Origin: Flavobacteriaceae bacterium TMED179
GTDB taxonomy: Bacteria > Bacteroidota > Bacteroidia > Flavobacteriales > Flavobacteriaceae
Length of the DNA: 8,002 nt
Assembly: GCA_002169865.1 (NCBI GenBank)
Contig: NHIC01000007.1
Coordinates: forward strand, 98,123-106,124
Direction: 5' to 3'
In this document: positions 1-6,176 of the stretch, one piece after another
How the letters are laid out: each line of letters starts with the position of its first letter
Numbering within the stretch: position 1 is the stretch's first letter
Made by a program: the position numbers and the translations under genes
Notes under the pieces: model-generated
The model's database searches: none
The model's input: the letters and a program-made list of their open reading frames with translations, nothing else
Told to the model about the DNA's origin: nothing

Positions 1-186
1 GATTCTAGGGTCCCATTCGATATATAAACCTAAGTTAACTTCTAAAACTTCAGCAAACTTAATAGAACCAATAATTCCTAAAACAATTGAAATTATTCCC
101 GCAACTTCATTAATGAAGCCCTTTATAAATCCATTTATAAGACCCAATGAAAGAATAATCAGAACAGCAATGTCAATGATATTCAT
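1..186 (-). CDS. cvpA: CvpA family membrane protein, N-terminal part (3' end outside the window)
   Basis: Translating the minus strand from the ATG at 186-184 gives 62 codons with no stop up to the window edge, so only the N-terminus is present. The protein begins MNIIDIAVLIILSLG, followed by a Gly-rich turn (GFIKGFINEVAG, residues 19-30) and a second hydrophobic stretch. This hydrophobic segment, G-x-x-KG-x-x-x-E pattern and second hydrophobic segment is typical of the CvpA (colicin V production) family. Predicted membrane segments are about residues 4-19 and 27-43; the family usually has four. CvpA proteins are inner-membrane proteins of poorly defined role, linked in enterobacteria to colicin V production and envelope stress. 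The gene is divergent from pheS and shares its 188-bp upstream region. No Shine-Dalgarno sequence is visible. The family call is fairly firm, but the cellular role in this organism is unknown. Confidence 0.85.
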   Translation of the reverse strand, partial: MNIIDIAVLIILSLGLINGFIKGFINEVAGIISIVLGIIGSIKFAEVLEVNLGLYIEWDPRI

Positions 187-281
187 ATCATTAATGTAAG
201 GGTTTTACAGTGAAATAATGTATTTTTTATACTATTAATATAAAAAAGTAATAAAAGATTTAACCTTAATAATTTATAAAA

Positions 282-342
282 ATTAATTCAGAAGAATTAA
301 TCAATTATTTTTGAAATTTAAGAATACTTCAAATAGAAGTAT
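282..342. repeat. Two perfect short palindromes in the cvpA-pheS divergent region
   Basis: The region 187-374 holds no gene of normal size. It contains two perfect inverted repeats: ATTAATTC (282-289) with GAATTAAT (294-301) around a 4-nt AGAA loop, and ATACTTC (324-330) with GAAGTAT (336-342) around a 5-nt loop. The central GAATTA (294-299) could instead pair with TAATTC at 344-349, so mutually exclusive folds of a pheS leader RNA can be drawn. A third, purely A/T palindrome lies at 223-231/239-247. They could be operators, leader-RNA hairpins or chance in AT-rich DNA. The palindromes are seen; any function is inference. Confidence 0.4.
306..313 (+). promoter_or_regulatory. Candidate Bacteroidota -7 element upstream of pheS
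   Basis: TATTTTTG at 306-313 fits the TAnnTTTG -7 consensus of the primary sigma factor of Bacteroidota, about 60 bp before the pheS start codon. No TTTG-type -33 element is found at the expected distance upstream, and the region is so AT-rich that a chance match is likely. If real, the first palindrome (282-301) would lie upstream of the transcript start and would act as DNA, not RNA. Confidence 0.2.
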
Positions 343-374
343 GTAATTCGCTAAAACTACTTTATTTTTACAAG

Positions 375-1391
375 ATGATTGAAAGAGTGAAAAAACATTT
401 TAATGAAGTTGAAAACTTTACAAGTTCAGATATAAAAAAGATTGAAGAATTTAGACTAAGCTATGCTGGAAAAAAAGGAATACTAAATGACCTTTTTGCA
501 GCCTTCAAAGATGTTCCTTCAAAACAGAAAAAGACTTTTGGGAAAGAACTCAATAAATTAAAACAATTAGTCAATAAAAAAGTAAAGGATCTTAAGTCTA
601 AATCCAAAACATTTTCTAGTAAAATAAAAATCAATGATACAAGTAGAACAGCTTTCCCAATCCGAACAGGGAATCGTCATCCCATATCCATAGTAAAAAA
701 TAAAATTATCGAGATATTTTCTCAAATTGGATTTAGTATTTCTGAAGGGCCAGAAATTGAAGATGATTGGCACAACTTTTCTGCATTAAACCTCCCTTTA
801 CATCACCCAGCAAGAGACATGCAGGATACTTTTTTTATTCAAACTGATCCAGATGTTCTTTTACGAACTCATACCTCTTCCGTACAAGTCCGTCATATGG
901 AAAAAAATCAACCACCAATAAGAACTATTTCACCTGGACGGGTCTATAGAAATGAAGCAATCTCTTCACGAGCTCATTGCATTTTTCACCAAGTCGAGGG
1001 TTTATATATTGCTAAAGATGTCTCTTTTGCTGACCTCAAGCAAACTTTAAAGTATTTTACGGAAGCATTATTTGGGAATTCAGAAATTCGTTTAAGACCC
1101 TCTTACTTTCCATTTACGGAGCCAAGTGCTGAAGTAGACATTTATTGGGGTTTAGAAACAGAGACAGATTATAGAATAACAAAAGGTACAGGTTGGTTAG
1201 AAATTATGGGCTGTGGAATGGTAGATCCTAATGTTCTTAAAAATTGTGAGATCAATTCTGATGAATATTCAGGTTTTGCGTTCGGAATGGGAATTGAAAG
1301 GATTGCAATGTTACTCTATCAGGTAAGTGATATTCGCTTGTTCTTTGAAAATGATGTTCGTTTTTTAAATCAGTTTAAACCAACAATCTAA
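375..1391 (+). CDS. pheS: Phenylalanine--tRNA ligase alpha subunit
   Basis: This is the catalytic subunit of the cytoplasmic alpha2-beta2 enzyme that charges tRNA-Phe with phenylalanine using ATP. The 338-residue length matches the usual ~340. Residues 1-85 form the charged coiled-coil arm that contacts tRNA (YAGKKGILNDLFA, 30-42). Residues 90-338 are the class II catalytic core: the motif 1 region GFSISEGPEIEDDWHNFSAL (119-138), then HHPARDMQDTF (143-153), LLRTHTSSVQ (162-171), the motif 2 region PGRVYRNE (187-194) with HQVEGLYI (205-212), RPSYFPFTEPSAEVD (241-255), GCGMVDPNVL (279-288), and the motif 3 region FGMGIERIAMLLY (303-315). No key residue is missing. The ATG start gives the expected N-terminus and lacks a Shine-Dalgarno sequence, as is usual in this phylum. 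pheT is not downstream, so the beta chain must be encoded elsewhere; I recall this split as common in Bacteroidota. The gene converges on the next gene, on the minus strand. Confidence 0.98.
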   Translation: MIERVKKHFNEVENFTSSDIKKIEEFRLSYAGKKGILNDLFAAFKDVPSKQKKTFGKELNKLKQLVNKKVKDLKSKSKTFSSKIKINDTSRTAFPIRTGNRHPISIVKNKIIEIFSQIGFSISEGPEIEDDWHNFSALNLPLHHPARDMQDTFFIQTDPDVLLRTHTSSVQVRHMEKNQPPIRTISPGRVYRNEAISSRAHCIFHQVEGLYIAKDVSFADLKQTLKYFTEALFGNSEIRLRPSYFPFTEPSAEVDIYWGLETETDYRITKGTGWLEIMGCGMVDPNVLKNCEINSDEYSGFAFGMGIERIAMLLYQVSDIRLFFENDVRFLNQFKPTI

Positions 1392-1451
1392 TTCGTCAAT
1401 TTATTTGATAACCCTCATCTTATTTTACCACTTGTAAGTCTCAAATCTTTT

Positions 1452-1502
1452 AAAAATATCCTAATCTTATAGCTAGGGTCAGGATTGAATTTTCTTTTAT
1501 TT
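1452..1502. terminator. Candidate bidirectional intrinsic terminator between pheS and the small membrane protein gene
   Basis: An imperfect hairpin spans 1458-1485. ATCCT (1458-1462) pairs with AGGAT (1481-1485); after one A-C mismatch, six further pairs follow (ATCTTA 1464-1469 with TAGGGT 1474-1479, two of them G-U on the plus strand), closing a TAGC loop. On the plus strand a T-rich run (TTTTCTTTTATTT, 1490-1502) starts four bases after the stem. On the minus strand the stem is followed by A and then five T (complement of 1452-1456). It lies about 65 nt after the pheS stop and about 60 nt after the stop of the opposing gene, as expected for a shared terminator. The stem is imperfect and the T run slightly detached, so this is only plausible. 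Nothing else was seen in the 152-bp gap. Confidence 0.35.
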
Positions 1503-1543
1503 AAATACTTTAAAAAAACTTAATTTTATACTACCAAATAATT

Positions 1544-1978
1544 TTAAATCAAAGTATTCAGTGGGATTATCTTTAATAAAAGTATTAACCCTAAACTATA
1601 AAAAAGTGCAATCCTAAAAAACTTTTTTGAAGATATATTTTGTCTTTTATGCATTGACCATCCGATCGAAATTATTACAATTGCCAAGATATTAATTATA
1701 GGATTTTCCAATAAATATAGTCTGCTTTCGGAATTTTTTATTATTACCATTCCCATAGAAACCCATTGGTAAAACCTTGGAGAGATAAAATATAAAACTA
1801 AGCCAATCAAGAGTTGAATATGAGAAAAAATGAGTCCAAATAGACTTAACCTAAGATCAATTACTTCAAAATCTTTCCCAAAGACTCTTCCAAAAATAGA
1901 ATTTAAAATTGCGACTATAAGCATTATTAAAACAAAAATGGTCCAATATGAATGAACGGTTTTAATTATAGCATACAT
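1544..1978 (-). CDS. Small four-helix integral membrane protein of flavobacterial type, function unknown
   Basis: This 144-residue, very hydrophobic protein has four likely membrane helices at about residues 12-29, 43-66, 93-109 and 121-138, short polar loops and no signal peptide. It resembles a short Bacteroidota membrane protein that I recall from flavobacterial genomes, often labelled hypothetical or loosely cytochrome b-like. Shared features are an N-terminal HS (His9), the segment FSHIQLLIGLVLYFISP (51-67, with His53) and a later ENP (91-93) before helix 3. From memory, relatives carry EHP at the last position, so Asn92 may replace a His; this is unverified. No haem-binding pattern can be established and no function is assigned. 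The ATG at 1978 starts just before helix 1 and fits the family N-terminus. The gene is divergent from the asparaginase-family gene (134-bp gap) and convergent with pheS, so it is probably transcribed alone. Confidence 0.75.
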   Translation of the reverse strand: MYAIIKTVHSYWTIFVLIMLIVAILNSIFGRVFGKDFEVIDLRLSLFGLIFSHIQLLIGLVLYFISPRFYQWVSMGMVIIKNSESRLYLLENPIINILAIVIISIGWSMHKRQNISSKKFFRIALFYSLGLILLLKIIPLNTLI

Positions 1979-2044
1979 ATATTAATTTTTTTGTAAAAAA
2001 TACCTAATTTTCCATAAAATACATACCAATGTACAAGATTAAGA

Positions 2045-2073
2045 AAGACAACCTTTTAAACTCTATCTATAAT
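2045..2073 (+). promoter_or_regulatory. Weak candidate promoter for the asparaginase-family gene
   Basis: A perfect TATAAT lies at 2068-2073, 17 bp after AAGACA (2045-2050, four of six bases of TTGACA), about 40 bp before the start codon. This is the general bacterial sigma-70 layout. The main sigma factor of Bacteroidota prefers TTTG and TAnnTTTG, neither of which is well placed here, and A/T hexamers arise easily by chance. The rest of the 134-bp divergent gap (1979-2112) shows nothing further. Confidence 0.2.
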
Positions 2074-2112
2074 CAAAATAAAAGCTTATTTTAAATAATA
2101 ATAATTGGTTAT

Positions 2113-3138
2113 ATGAATAAATTAATCTTTTTAACACTTTTTATTTTTCTGGGTTGTAGAGAAACGCCTAAAACAAAAGTCGAAACTTCCACTATGGGCA
2201 TTGTTATTCATGGGGGTGCAGGGACCATTTTAAAAAAAAATATGACTCTCGAAAAAGAACAGGAATATCGAGCTGTACTAACAAAAGCTATTATGGTTGG
2301 ATATAATATTCTAAAATCAGGGGGAACAAGCCAAGAGGCTGTAGAAAAAACTATCCATGTCATGGAAGATTCACCATTATTTAATGCTGGTAAAGGAGCT
2401 GTATTAAATTCCAATGCTTCTATCGAATTAGATGCATCTTTTATGGATGGCGAGTCATTGGATGCAGGAGCAATTTCTGGAGTTAGAACGATAAAAAATC
2501 CTATTTCTGCAGCAATAAAAGTTATGGAGGCTTCCCCTCATGTAATGTTATCGGGTCTAGGTGCCGAAACTTTTGCAAATGAAAATGGATTAGAAATTGT
2601 AACCCCTGAATATTTTTTTACAGAAAGAAGAATTAATTCACTAAAGCGTGTTCAAGAAGCGGCAGCTTTAAAAGAGACTACAATGTTAACAGAAGAGATC
2701 AAATTTCTTCATCTTCAACGATATGGAACTGTGGGATGTGCTGCACTTGATTTATCTGGGAATCTAGCTGCAGGTACATCTACGGGAGGCATGACAAACA
2801 AAAAATGGAACCGAATTGGAGATGCCCCAATTATTGGAGCAGGGACATATGCTAATAATGCAACTTGTGCAATTTCTGCAACAGGATGGGGTGAATTTTT
2901 TATTCGTTCAGTAGTTGCTCACGATATTTCAGCTCTTATGGAGTACAAAGGGTTTTCTATCCAAGAGGCAGCACATGAGGTGATACATAATAAAGTTGCT
3001 AAACTTGGCGGAGATGGAGGTGTAGTTGGAATTGACTTCAATGGAAATATTATGATGGAGATGAATACTCCAGGGATGTATCGTGCACAAATTGATGCAT
3101 CTGGGAAATTACAAGTTAAGATCTATAAGGACGAATGA
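2113..3138 (+). CDS. Isoaspartyl peptidase/L-asparaginase (Ntn-hydrolase family), predicted lipoprotein
   Basis: Members of this family are made as one chain that cuts itself before a Thr, which then becomes the nucleophile for hydrolysing isoaspartyl dipeptides or asparagine. Visible motifs are HGGAG (33-37), NAGKG (91-95), DAGAISG (117-123), the cleavage site GTVGCAALD (205-213, giving Thr206 as nucleophile), STGGMTNK (223-230), RIGDAPIIGAGTYA (234-247) and TGWGE (257-261). Predicted chains are alpha, up to Gly205, and beta, Thr206-Glu341. The length of 341 is normal for a precursor with a signal peptide. Residues 1-15 (MNKLIFLTLFIFLGC) look like a lipoprotein signal with Cys15 as lipidated residue, although Phe at -3 is not ideal. 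No acidic lipoprotein-export motif follows the Cys, so a periplasmic site is likeliest. An A9 tract occurs at 2232-2240. The gene lies 39 bp before dinB and may be cotranscribed with it, without an obvious functional link. The family is firm; preference for isoaspartyl peptides over asparagine cannot be read from the sequence. Confidence 0.93.
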   Translation: MNKLIFLTLFIFLGCRETPKTKVETSTMGIVIHGGAGTILKKNMTLEKEQEYRAVLTKAIMVGYNILKSGGTSQEAVEKTIHVMEDSPLFNAGKGAVLNSNASIELDASFMDGESLDAGAISGVRTIKNPISAAIKVMEASPHVMLSGLGAETFANENGLEIVTPEYFFTERRINSLKRVQEAAALKETTMLTEEIKFLHLQRYGTVGCAALDLSGNLAAGTSTGGMTNKKWNRIGDAPIIGAGTYANNATCAISATGWGEFFIRSVVAHDISALMEYKGFSIQEAAHEVIHNKVAKLGGDGGVVGIDFNGNIMMEMNTPGMYRAQIDASGKLQVKIYKDE

Positions 3139-3177
3139 AGTCAAAACTTTAAAAATTAATTTTCTCTAATTATCTTA

Positions 3178-4278
3178 ATGATATTGGAAAACTTACCTAT
3201 TAAAACTAAAAGAAAAATCATTCATATTGACATGGATGCTTTTTATGCTTCTGTAGAACAATTAGATCATCCTCATCTACGGGGGCTAGCTATTGCCATA
3301 GGCGGTAGTGGTTCTCGAGGAGTTGTAACTGCAGCAAGTTATGAAGCGAGAAGTTTTGGAGTTCGAAGCGCTATGAGTGGAATTACTGCAAAAAAACTAT
3401 GCCCACAATTGATTTTTGCTAAACCACGATTTGAAAGATATAAACAAATCTCTGACCAAATACGGACGATTTTTCTGGAATACACCTCAATGGTGGAACC
3501 CCTTTCTTTAGATGAGGCTTTCCTGGATGTTTCTGATTACCCGTCAGCTACTCTTATTGCTGAAGAAATAAGAGCAAAAATAAAAGACAAGATAGGATTG
3601 ACTGCTTCAGCAGGGATATCAATTAATAAGTTTTTATCTAAAATTGCAAGTGATTGGAATAAACCTGATGGCCAAAAAACACTTCCCCCAGAGGAAGTGC
3701 TTGAGTTTTTAGAGTCTTTGGATGTTAAAAAGTTTCATGGGATTGGAAAAAAAACTAAACAAAAAATGTACCAACTTGGTATTTTCACAGGTAAAGATCT
3801 AAAAGAAAAAACAGAAGCCTATTTGACTGAATATTTTGGTAAAGCAGGGAGACATTATTATAAAGTTGTTAGAGGTATTCATGACAGTCCTGTAAAACCT
3901 GAGAAAACTCCAAAATCTGTCGGTATAGAAAGGACATTTGAAAAAAACTTGAGTAGCGAACTTTTCCTTGAAGAGGAATTAAAAAGTTTATCAGAATATT
4001 TAGAAATAAGACTGTTAAAGAATAAATTAGCTGGAAAAACGATTACGGTGAAGATTAAATATAGTGACTTCAATCAACAAACAAGAAGTAAAACAGGTAG
4101 CTTATATTTATCAAATAAAGATTTAATATTCAAAAAAGCAAAGAAGTTACTTTATCAAGAGAAGCTATCTAATTCTGTCAGATTGATAGGAATATCTGTT
4201 TCTAATTTAAACACTTTAAAAAGAGAAAATAAAGTCAAAAACTTGATGGGTATAGCTCAGTTAAGTCTTCCTTTTTAG
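3178..4278 (+). CDS. dinB: DNA polymerase IV (Y-family translesion polymerase)
   Basis: This is an error-prone DNA polymerase that copies past damaged bases. The 366 residues are of normal length. Palm and finger motifs are IIHIDMDAFYASVE (14-27), with metal ligand Asp18 and the steric-gate position at Tyr23, SYEARSFGVRSAM (54-66), and EPLSLDEAFLDVS (107-119), with Asp112 and catalytic Glu113. The thumb motif ASAGISINKFLSKIASDWNK spans 143-162 and is followed by a helix-hairpin-helix (FHGIGKKTKQKMYQLG, 186-201). The little finger covers about 245-345, with SVGIERTFEKN at 247-257. The protein ends in QLSLPF (361-366), which fits the sliding-clamp-binding consensus QLxLF and implies recruitment by the beta clamp. 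All catalytic residues are present. The ATG start, 39 bp after the preceding gene, gives the expected short N-terminus. No LexA-type box is recognisable upstream. The TAG stop overlaps the end of pyk on the other strand by four bases. Confidence 0.97.
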   Translation: MILENLPIKTKRKIIHIDMDAFYASVEQLDHPHLRGLAIAIGGSGSRGVVTAASYEARSFGVRSAMSGITAKKLCPQLIFAKPRFERYKQISDQIRTIFLEYTSMVEPLSLDEAFLDVSDYPSATLIAEEIRAKIKDKIGLTASAGISINKFLSKIASDWNKPDGQKTLPPEEVLEFLESLDVKKFHGIGKKTKQKMYQLGIFTGKDLKEKTEAYLTEYFGKAGRHYYKVVRGIHDSPVKPEKTPKSVGIERTFEKNLSSELFLEEELKSLSEYLEIRLLKNKLAGKTITVKIKYSDFNQQTRSKTGSLYLSNKDLIFKKAKKLLYQEKLSNSVRLIGISVSNLNTLKRENKVKNLMGIAQLSLPF

Positions 4279-5702
4279 ATGATAGAAACACGCATGGTAT
4301 TAACCATTCCTTTAGATTTGATTGGCATTGCAGTCAAGTTGATCACAAAGTCCTCTTTTTCTACGTATCCTTTCTCTAAAGCAAGATCATTTATTTCTTC
4401 TACCGTTTTATCGGTACTATTCAAATTATTATAGTAAAACGTTTTAACTCCCCATAATAAACTTAATTGATTAAGAATTTTTTTATTAGATGTAAATACC
4501 AGAACATTTGACTGAGGTCGCCAAGCTGAAATTTGAAATGCAGTGTATCCACTATTAGTTAAAGTACTTATGGCTTTTGCAGAAATATCATTTGCTAAGT
4601 GAGCCGCATGATAGCAGATTGATTTTGTGATAAATCTTTTTGTACGAATTTTTGGTGGATTTTTAGAAACATTAATTAATTCAGAGTTTTCCACAGAAAT
4701 TAAAATATCTGCTACTGTATTAATTACCTCTACTGGATAGTTTCCAACAGAAGTTTCACCAGAAAGCATGACAGCATCAGCCCCATCCATGACAGAATTA
4801 GCAACGTCATTTACTTCTGCGCGTGTAGGAGTTAAGCTTTTAATCATACTCTCCATCATCTGAGTGGCAATTATGATTGGAATTCGAGATTTTTTTGCTA
4901 AGTGAACTAAGCGTTTCTGAATTAAAGGGACTTCTTGAGCTGGAATTTCAACCCCTAGATCACCTCGTGCGACCATCAATCCATCTGAGTAAGCAATTAT
5001 TTTTTCTATGTTGTCAATTGCTTCTGGTTTTTCAATTTTAGCTATAATGGGAATTTTACGATCGACATGTTTTGCCATTAAATTTTGTAGATCAATAATA
5101 TCTTGACTAAAACGAACAAATGAAAGTGCAATCCAATCAATATCCTGAGAAAACATAAACTCAGCATCTTTAATATCTTTATCAGTTAATGCAGGAAGTG
5201 AGATATTCGTATTTGGAAGATTTACTCCTTTATTGGATTTAAGTGGACCTCCCTGTATTACTTTTGTTTTAACCTCGTTTAATTTATTAGTAGAAACAAC
5301 CTCAAAAATTAATTTACCGTCATCTAATAAAATTTTTTCCCCTTTAGAGACATCTTTAGGGAAGTTTTTGTAATTCATGTAAGCCCTTTGAGAATCACCT
5401 AAAAAGTTTTCATCAGTAGAAAAAAGTACTCGATCTCCAGGATTTACAGATGAATCTTCTTTGATCTTTCCTACCCTCAATTTTGGACCTTGTAGATCCC
5501 CTAAAATAGCTGTATTAGTGTTAAGCTTTTGATCTACAATTCTAATCATTTTTATGCTTTCCGTCACATTGGAATAATCTGCATGAGAAAAGTTTATGCG
5601 GAAAACATTTACACCTGCAAGAATCATTTTTTCAACTACCTCTTCAGAGGAGATTGCAGGGCCCAATGTTGCAACAATTTTTGTCTTTTTAATTAGATCC
5701 AT
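4275..5702 (-). CDS. pyk: Pyruvate kinase
   Basis: This enzyme catalyses the last glycolytic step, phosphoenolpyruvate plus ADP to pyruvate plus ATP, in the cytoplasm. The 475 residues make up the standard A/B/C-domain enzyme, without the extra C-terminal PEP-utiliser domain of some Gram-positive enzymes. Motifs are TKIVATLGPA (7-16), FRINFSH (34-40, with Arg35, Asn37 and Ser39), GDLQGPKLRVG (68-78), the B-domain at about 79-170 (LLDDGKL, 125-131), IAKIEKPEAI (220-229, with catalytic Lys222 and metal ligand Glu224), MVARGDLGVEIP (243-254), IATQMMESM (278-286) and PTRAEVNDVANSVMDGADA (292-310), followed by MLSGETS (312-318). The allosteric C-domain covers about 350-475. It is the last gene of the four-gene operon; its ATG shares one base with the upstream stop (TAATG), suggesting coupled translation. 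The 3' end overlaps dinB by four bases with no terminator between them. Confidence 0.98.
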   Translation of the reverse strand: MDLIKKTKIVATLGPAISSEEVVEKMILAGVNVFRINFSHADYSNVTESIKMIRIVDQKLNTNTAILGDLQGPKLRVGKIKEDSSVNPGDRVLFSTDENFLGDSQRAYMNYKNFPKDVSKGEKILLDDGKLIFEVVSTNKLNEVKTKVIQGGPLKSNKGVNLPNTNISLPALTDKDIKDAEFMFSQDIDWIALSFVRFSQDIIDLQNLMAKHVDRKIPIIAKIEKPEAIDNIEKIIAYSDGLMVARGDLGVEIPAQEVPLIQKRLVHLAKKSRIPIIIATQMMESMIKSLTPTRAEVNDVANSVMDGADAVMLSGETSVGNYPVEVINTVADILISVENSELINVSKNPPKIRTKRFITKSICYHAAHLANDISAKAISTLTNSGYTAFQISAWRPQSNVLVFTSNKKILNQLSLLWGVKTFYYNNLNSTDKTVEEINDLALEKGYVEKEDFVINLTAMPIKSKGMVNTMRVSII

Positions 5703-5704
5703 TA
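5700..5704 (-). other. TAATG stop/start overlap (translational coupling site)
   Basis: On the minus strand the TAA stop of the IPExxxVDY-family gene (5704-5702) and the ATG of pyk (5702-5700) share one A. With no Shine-Dalgarno sequence visible, pyk is probably translated by ribosomes that finish the upstream gene and restart. Confidence 0.6.
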
Positions 5705-6175
5705 ATCAAATATTAGATTCATTGGGGTTTTTATTTCATTTGAAGAAATACAATATGTCATAGACACCACAGGCCACTTTTTTAATTCAACTTTAATAAT
5801 CTTTATTATTTCGGGACAGGTTGATTTTATGAAAAAATCAACTTGTTTAAATTTAGGTAATAAATATACTTTTTTTCTTTCTGGTAGTTGAAATAAAGTA
5901 TTGATATTTAAAAAATCACCTTTGCTTTCCTTGCTAAATTTATTTGATATTAGCTGGCATTTTTTGCCACCAAATAAATCTTGCCATTCAAATAATTGAA
6001 AAAATCCCTCTTGATTTTCATTTTTAATGTCTTTTTTTGAACGGCTAAGCAATAAAGGGCTTTTTTGATTTATATAAAAGGCAAGTTTATGAGCTTCTAA
6101 TAATGTATGAATCGCTAGGTAATATTCTTTTACTGAATCTTCTTCTATTTCAAGATGGTATAACCTTTTAGCCAT
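5702..6175 (-). CDS. IPExxxVDY family protein, function unknown
   Basis: This 157-residue soluble protein has no signal peptide or membrane segment. It matches the uncharacterised Bacteroidota family named after the motif IPExxxVDY. The motif is present in divergent form as LPKFKQVDF (106-114), so Ile, Glu and Tyr have become Leu, Lys and Phe while Pro, Val and Asp are kept. Other features seen are an N-terminal hydrophobic/acidic start (YHLEIEED, 6-13), HKLAFYINQ (29-37), the aromatic patch FFQLFEWQDLF (58-68) and a C-terminal sheet-like stretch VSMTYCISS (137-145). The position between rnc and pyk is itself strong evidence, because this neighbourhood recurs in Bacteroidota. Spacing is 1 nt after rnc, and its stop overlaps the pyk start, so the three genes must share a transcript. 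No biochemical role is known to me; the constant neighbourhood hints at, but does not prove, a link to RNA processing or central metabolism. Confidence 0.85.
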   Translation of the reverse strand: MAKRLYHLEIEEDSVKEYYLAIHTLLEAHKLAFYINQKSPLLLSRSKKDIKNENQEGFFQLFEWQDLFGGKKCQLISNKFSKESKGDFLNINTLFQLPERKKVYLLPKFKQVDFFIKSTCPEIIKIIKVELKKWPVVSMTYCISSNEIKTPMNLIFD

Positions 6176-6176
6176 A

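Noticed and set aside
223..247. A/T-only palindrome as an operator
   Set aside because: TTTTTTATA/TATAAAAAA has no G/C pair and lies in a stretch of very high A/T content; not informative alone.
567..773. Minus-strand 68-codon open frame inside pheS
   Set aside because: It is wholly antisense to a certain gene, has no family-like motif, and arises from low stop density opposite lysine- and isoleucine-rich codons.
1504..1557. Inverted repeat AATACTTT/AAAGTATT across the 3' end of the membrane protein gene
   Set aside because: Eight bases with only two G/C pairs and a loop near 40 nt; expected by chance at this base composition.
2208..2414. Minus-strand 68-codon open frame inside the asparaginase-family gene
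   Set aside because: Antisense shadow of conserved HGGAG and NAGKG regions; no support as a protein.
3879..4073. Minus-strand 64-codon open frame inside dinB
   Set aside because: Antisense to the little-finger domain; composition reflects the complement of dinB codons.
4294..4307. Small hairpin ATGGT-ATTA-ACCAT as a dinB terminator
   Set aside because: Only five pairs and no T run after it; it also lies in conserved pyk coding sequence (TMRV region), so it is not a credible terminator.
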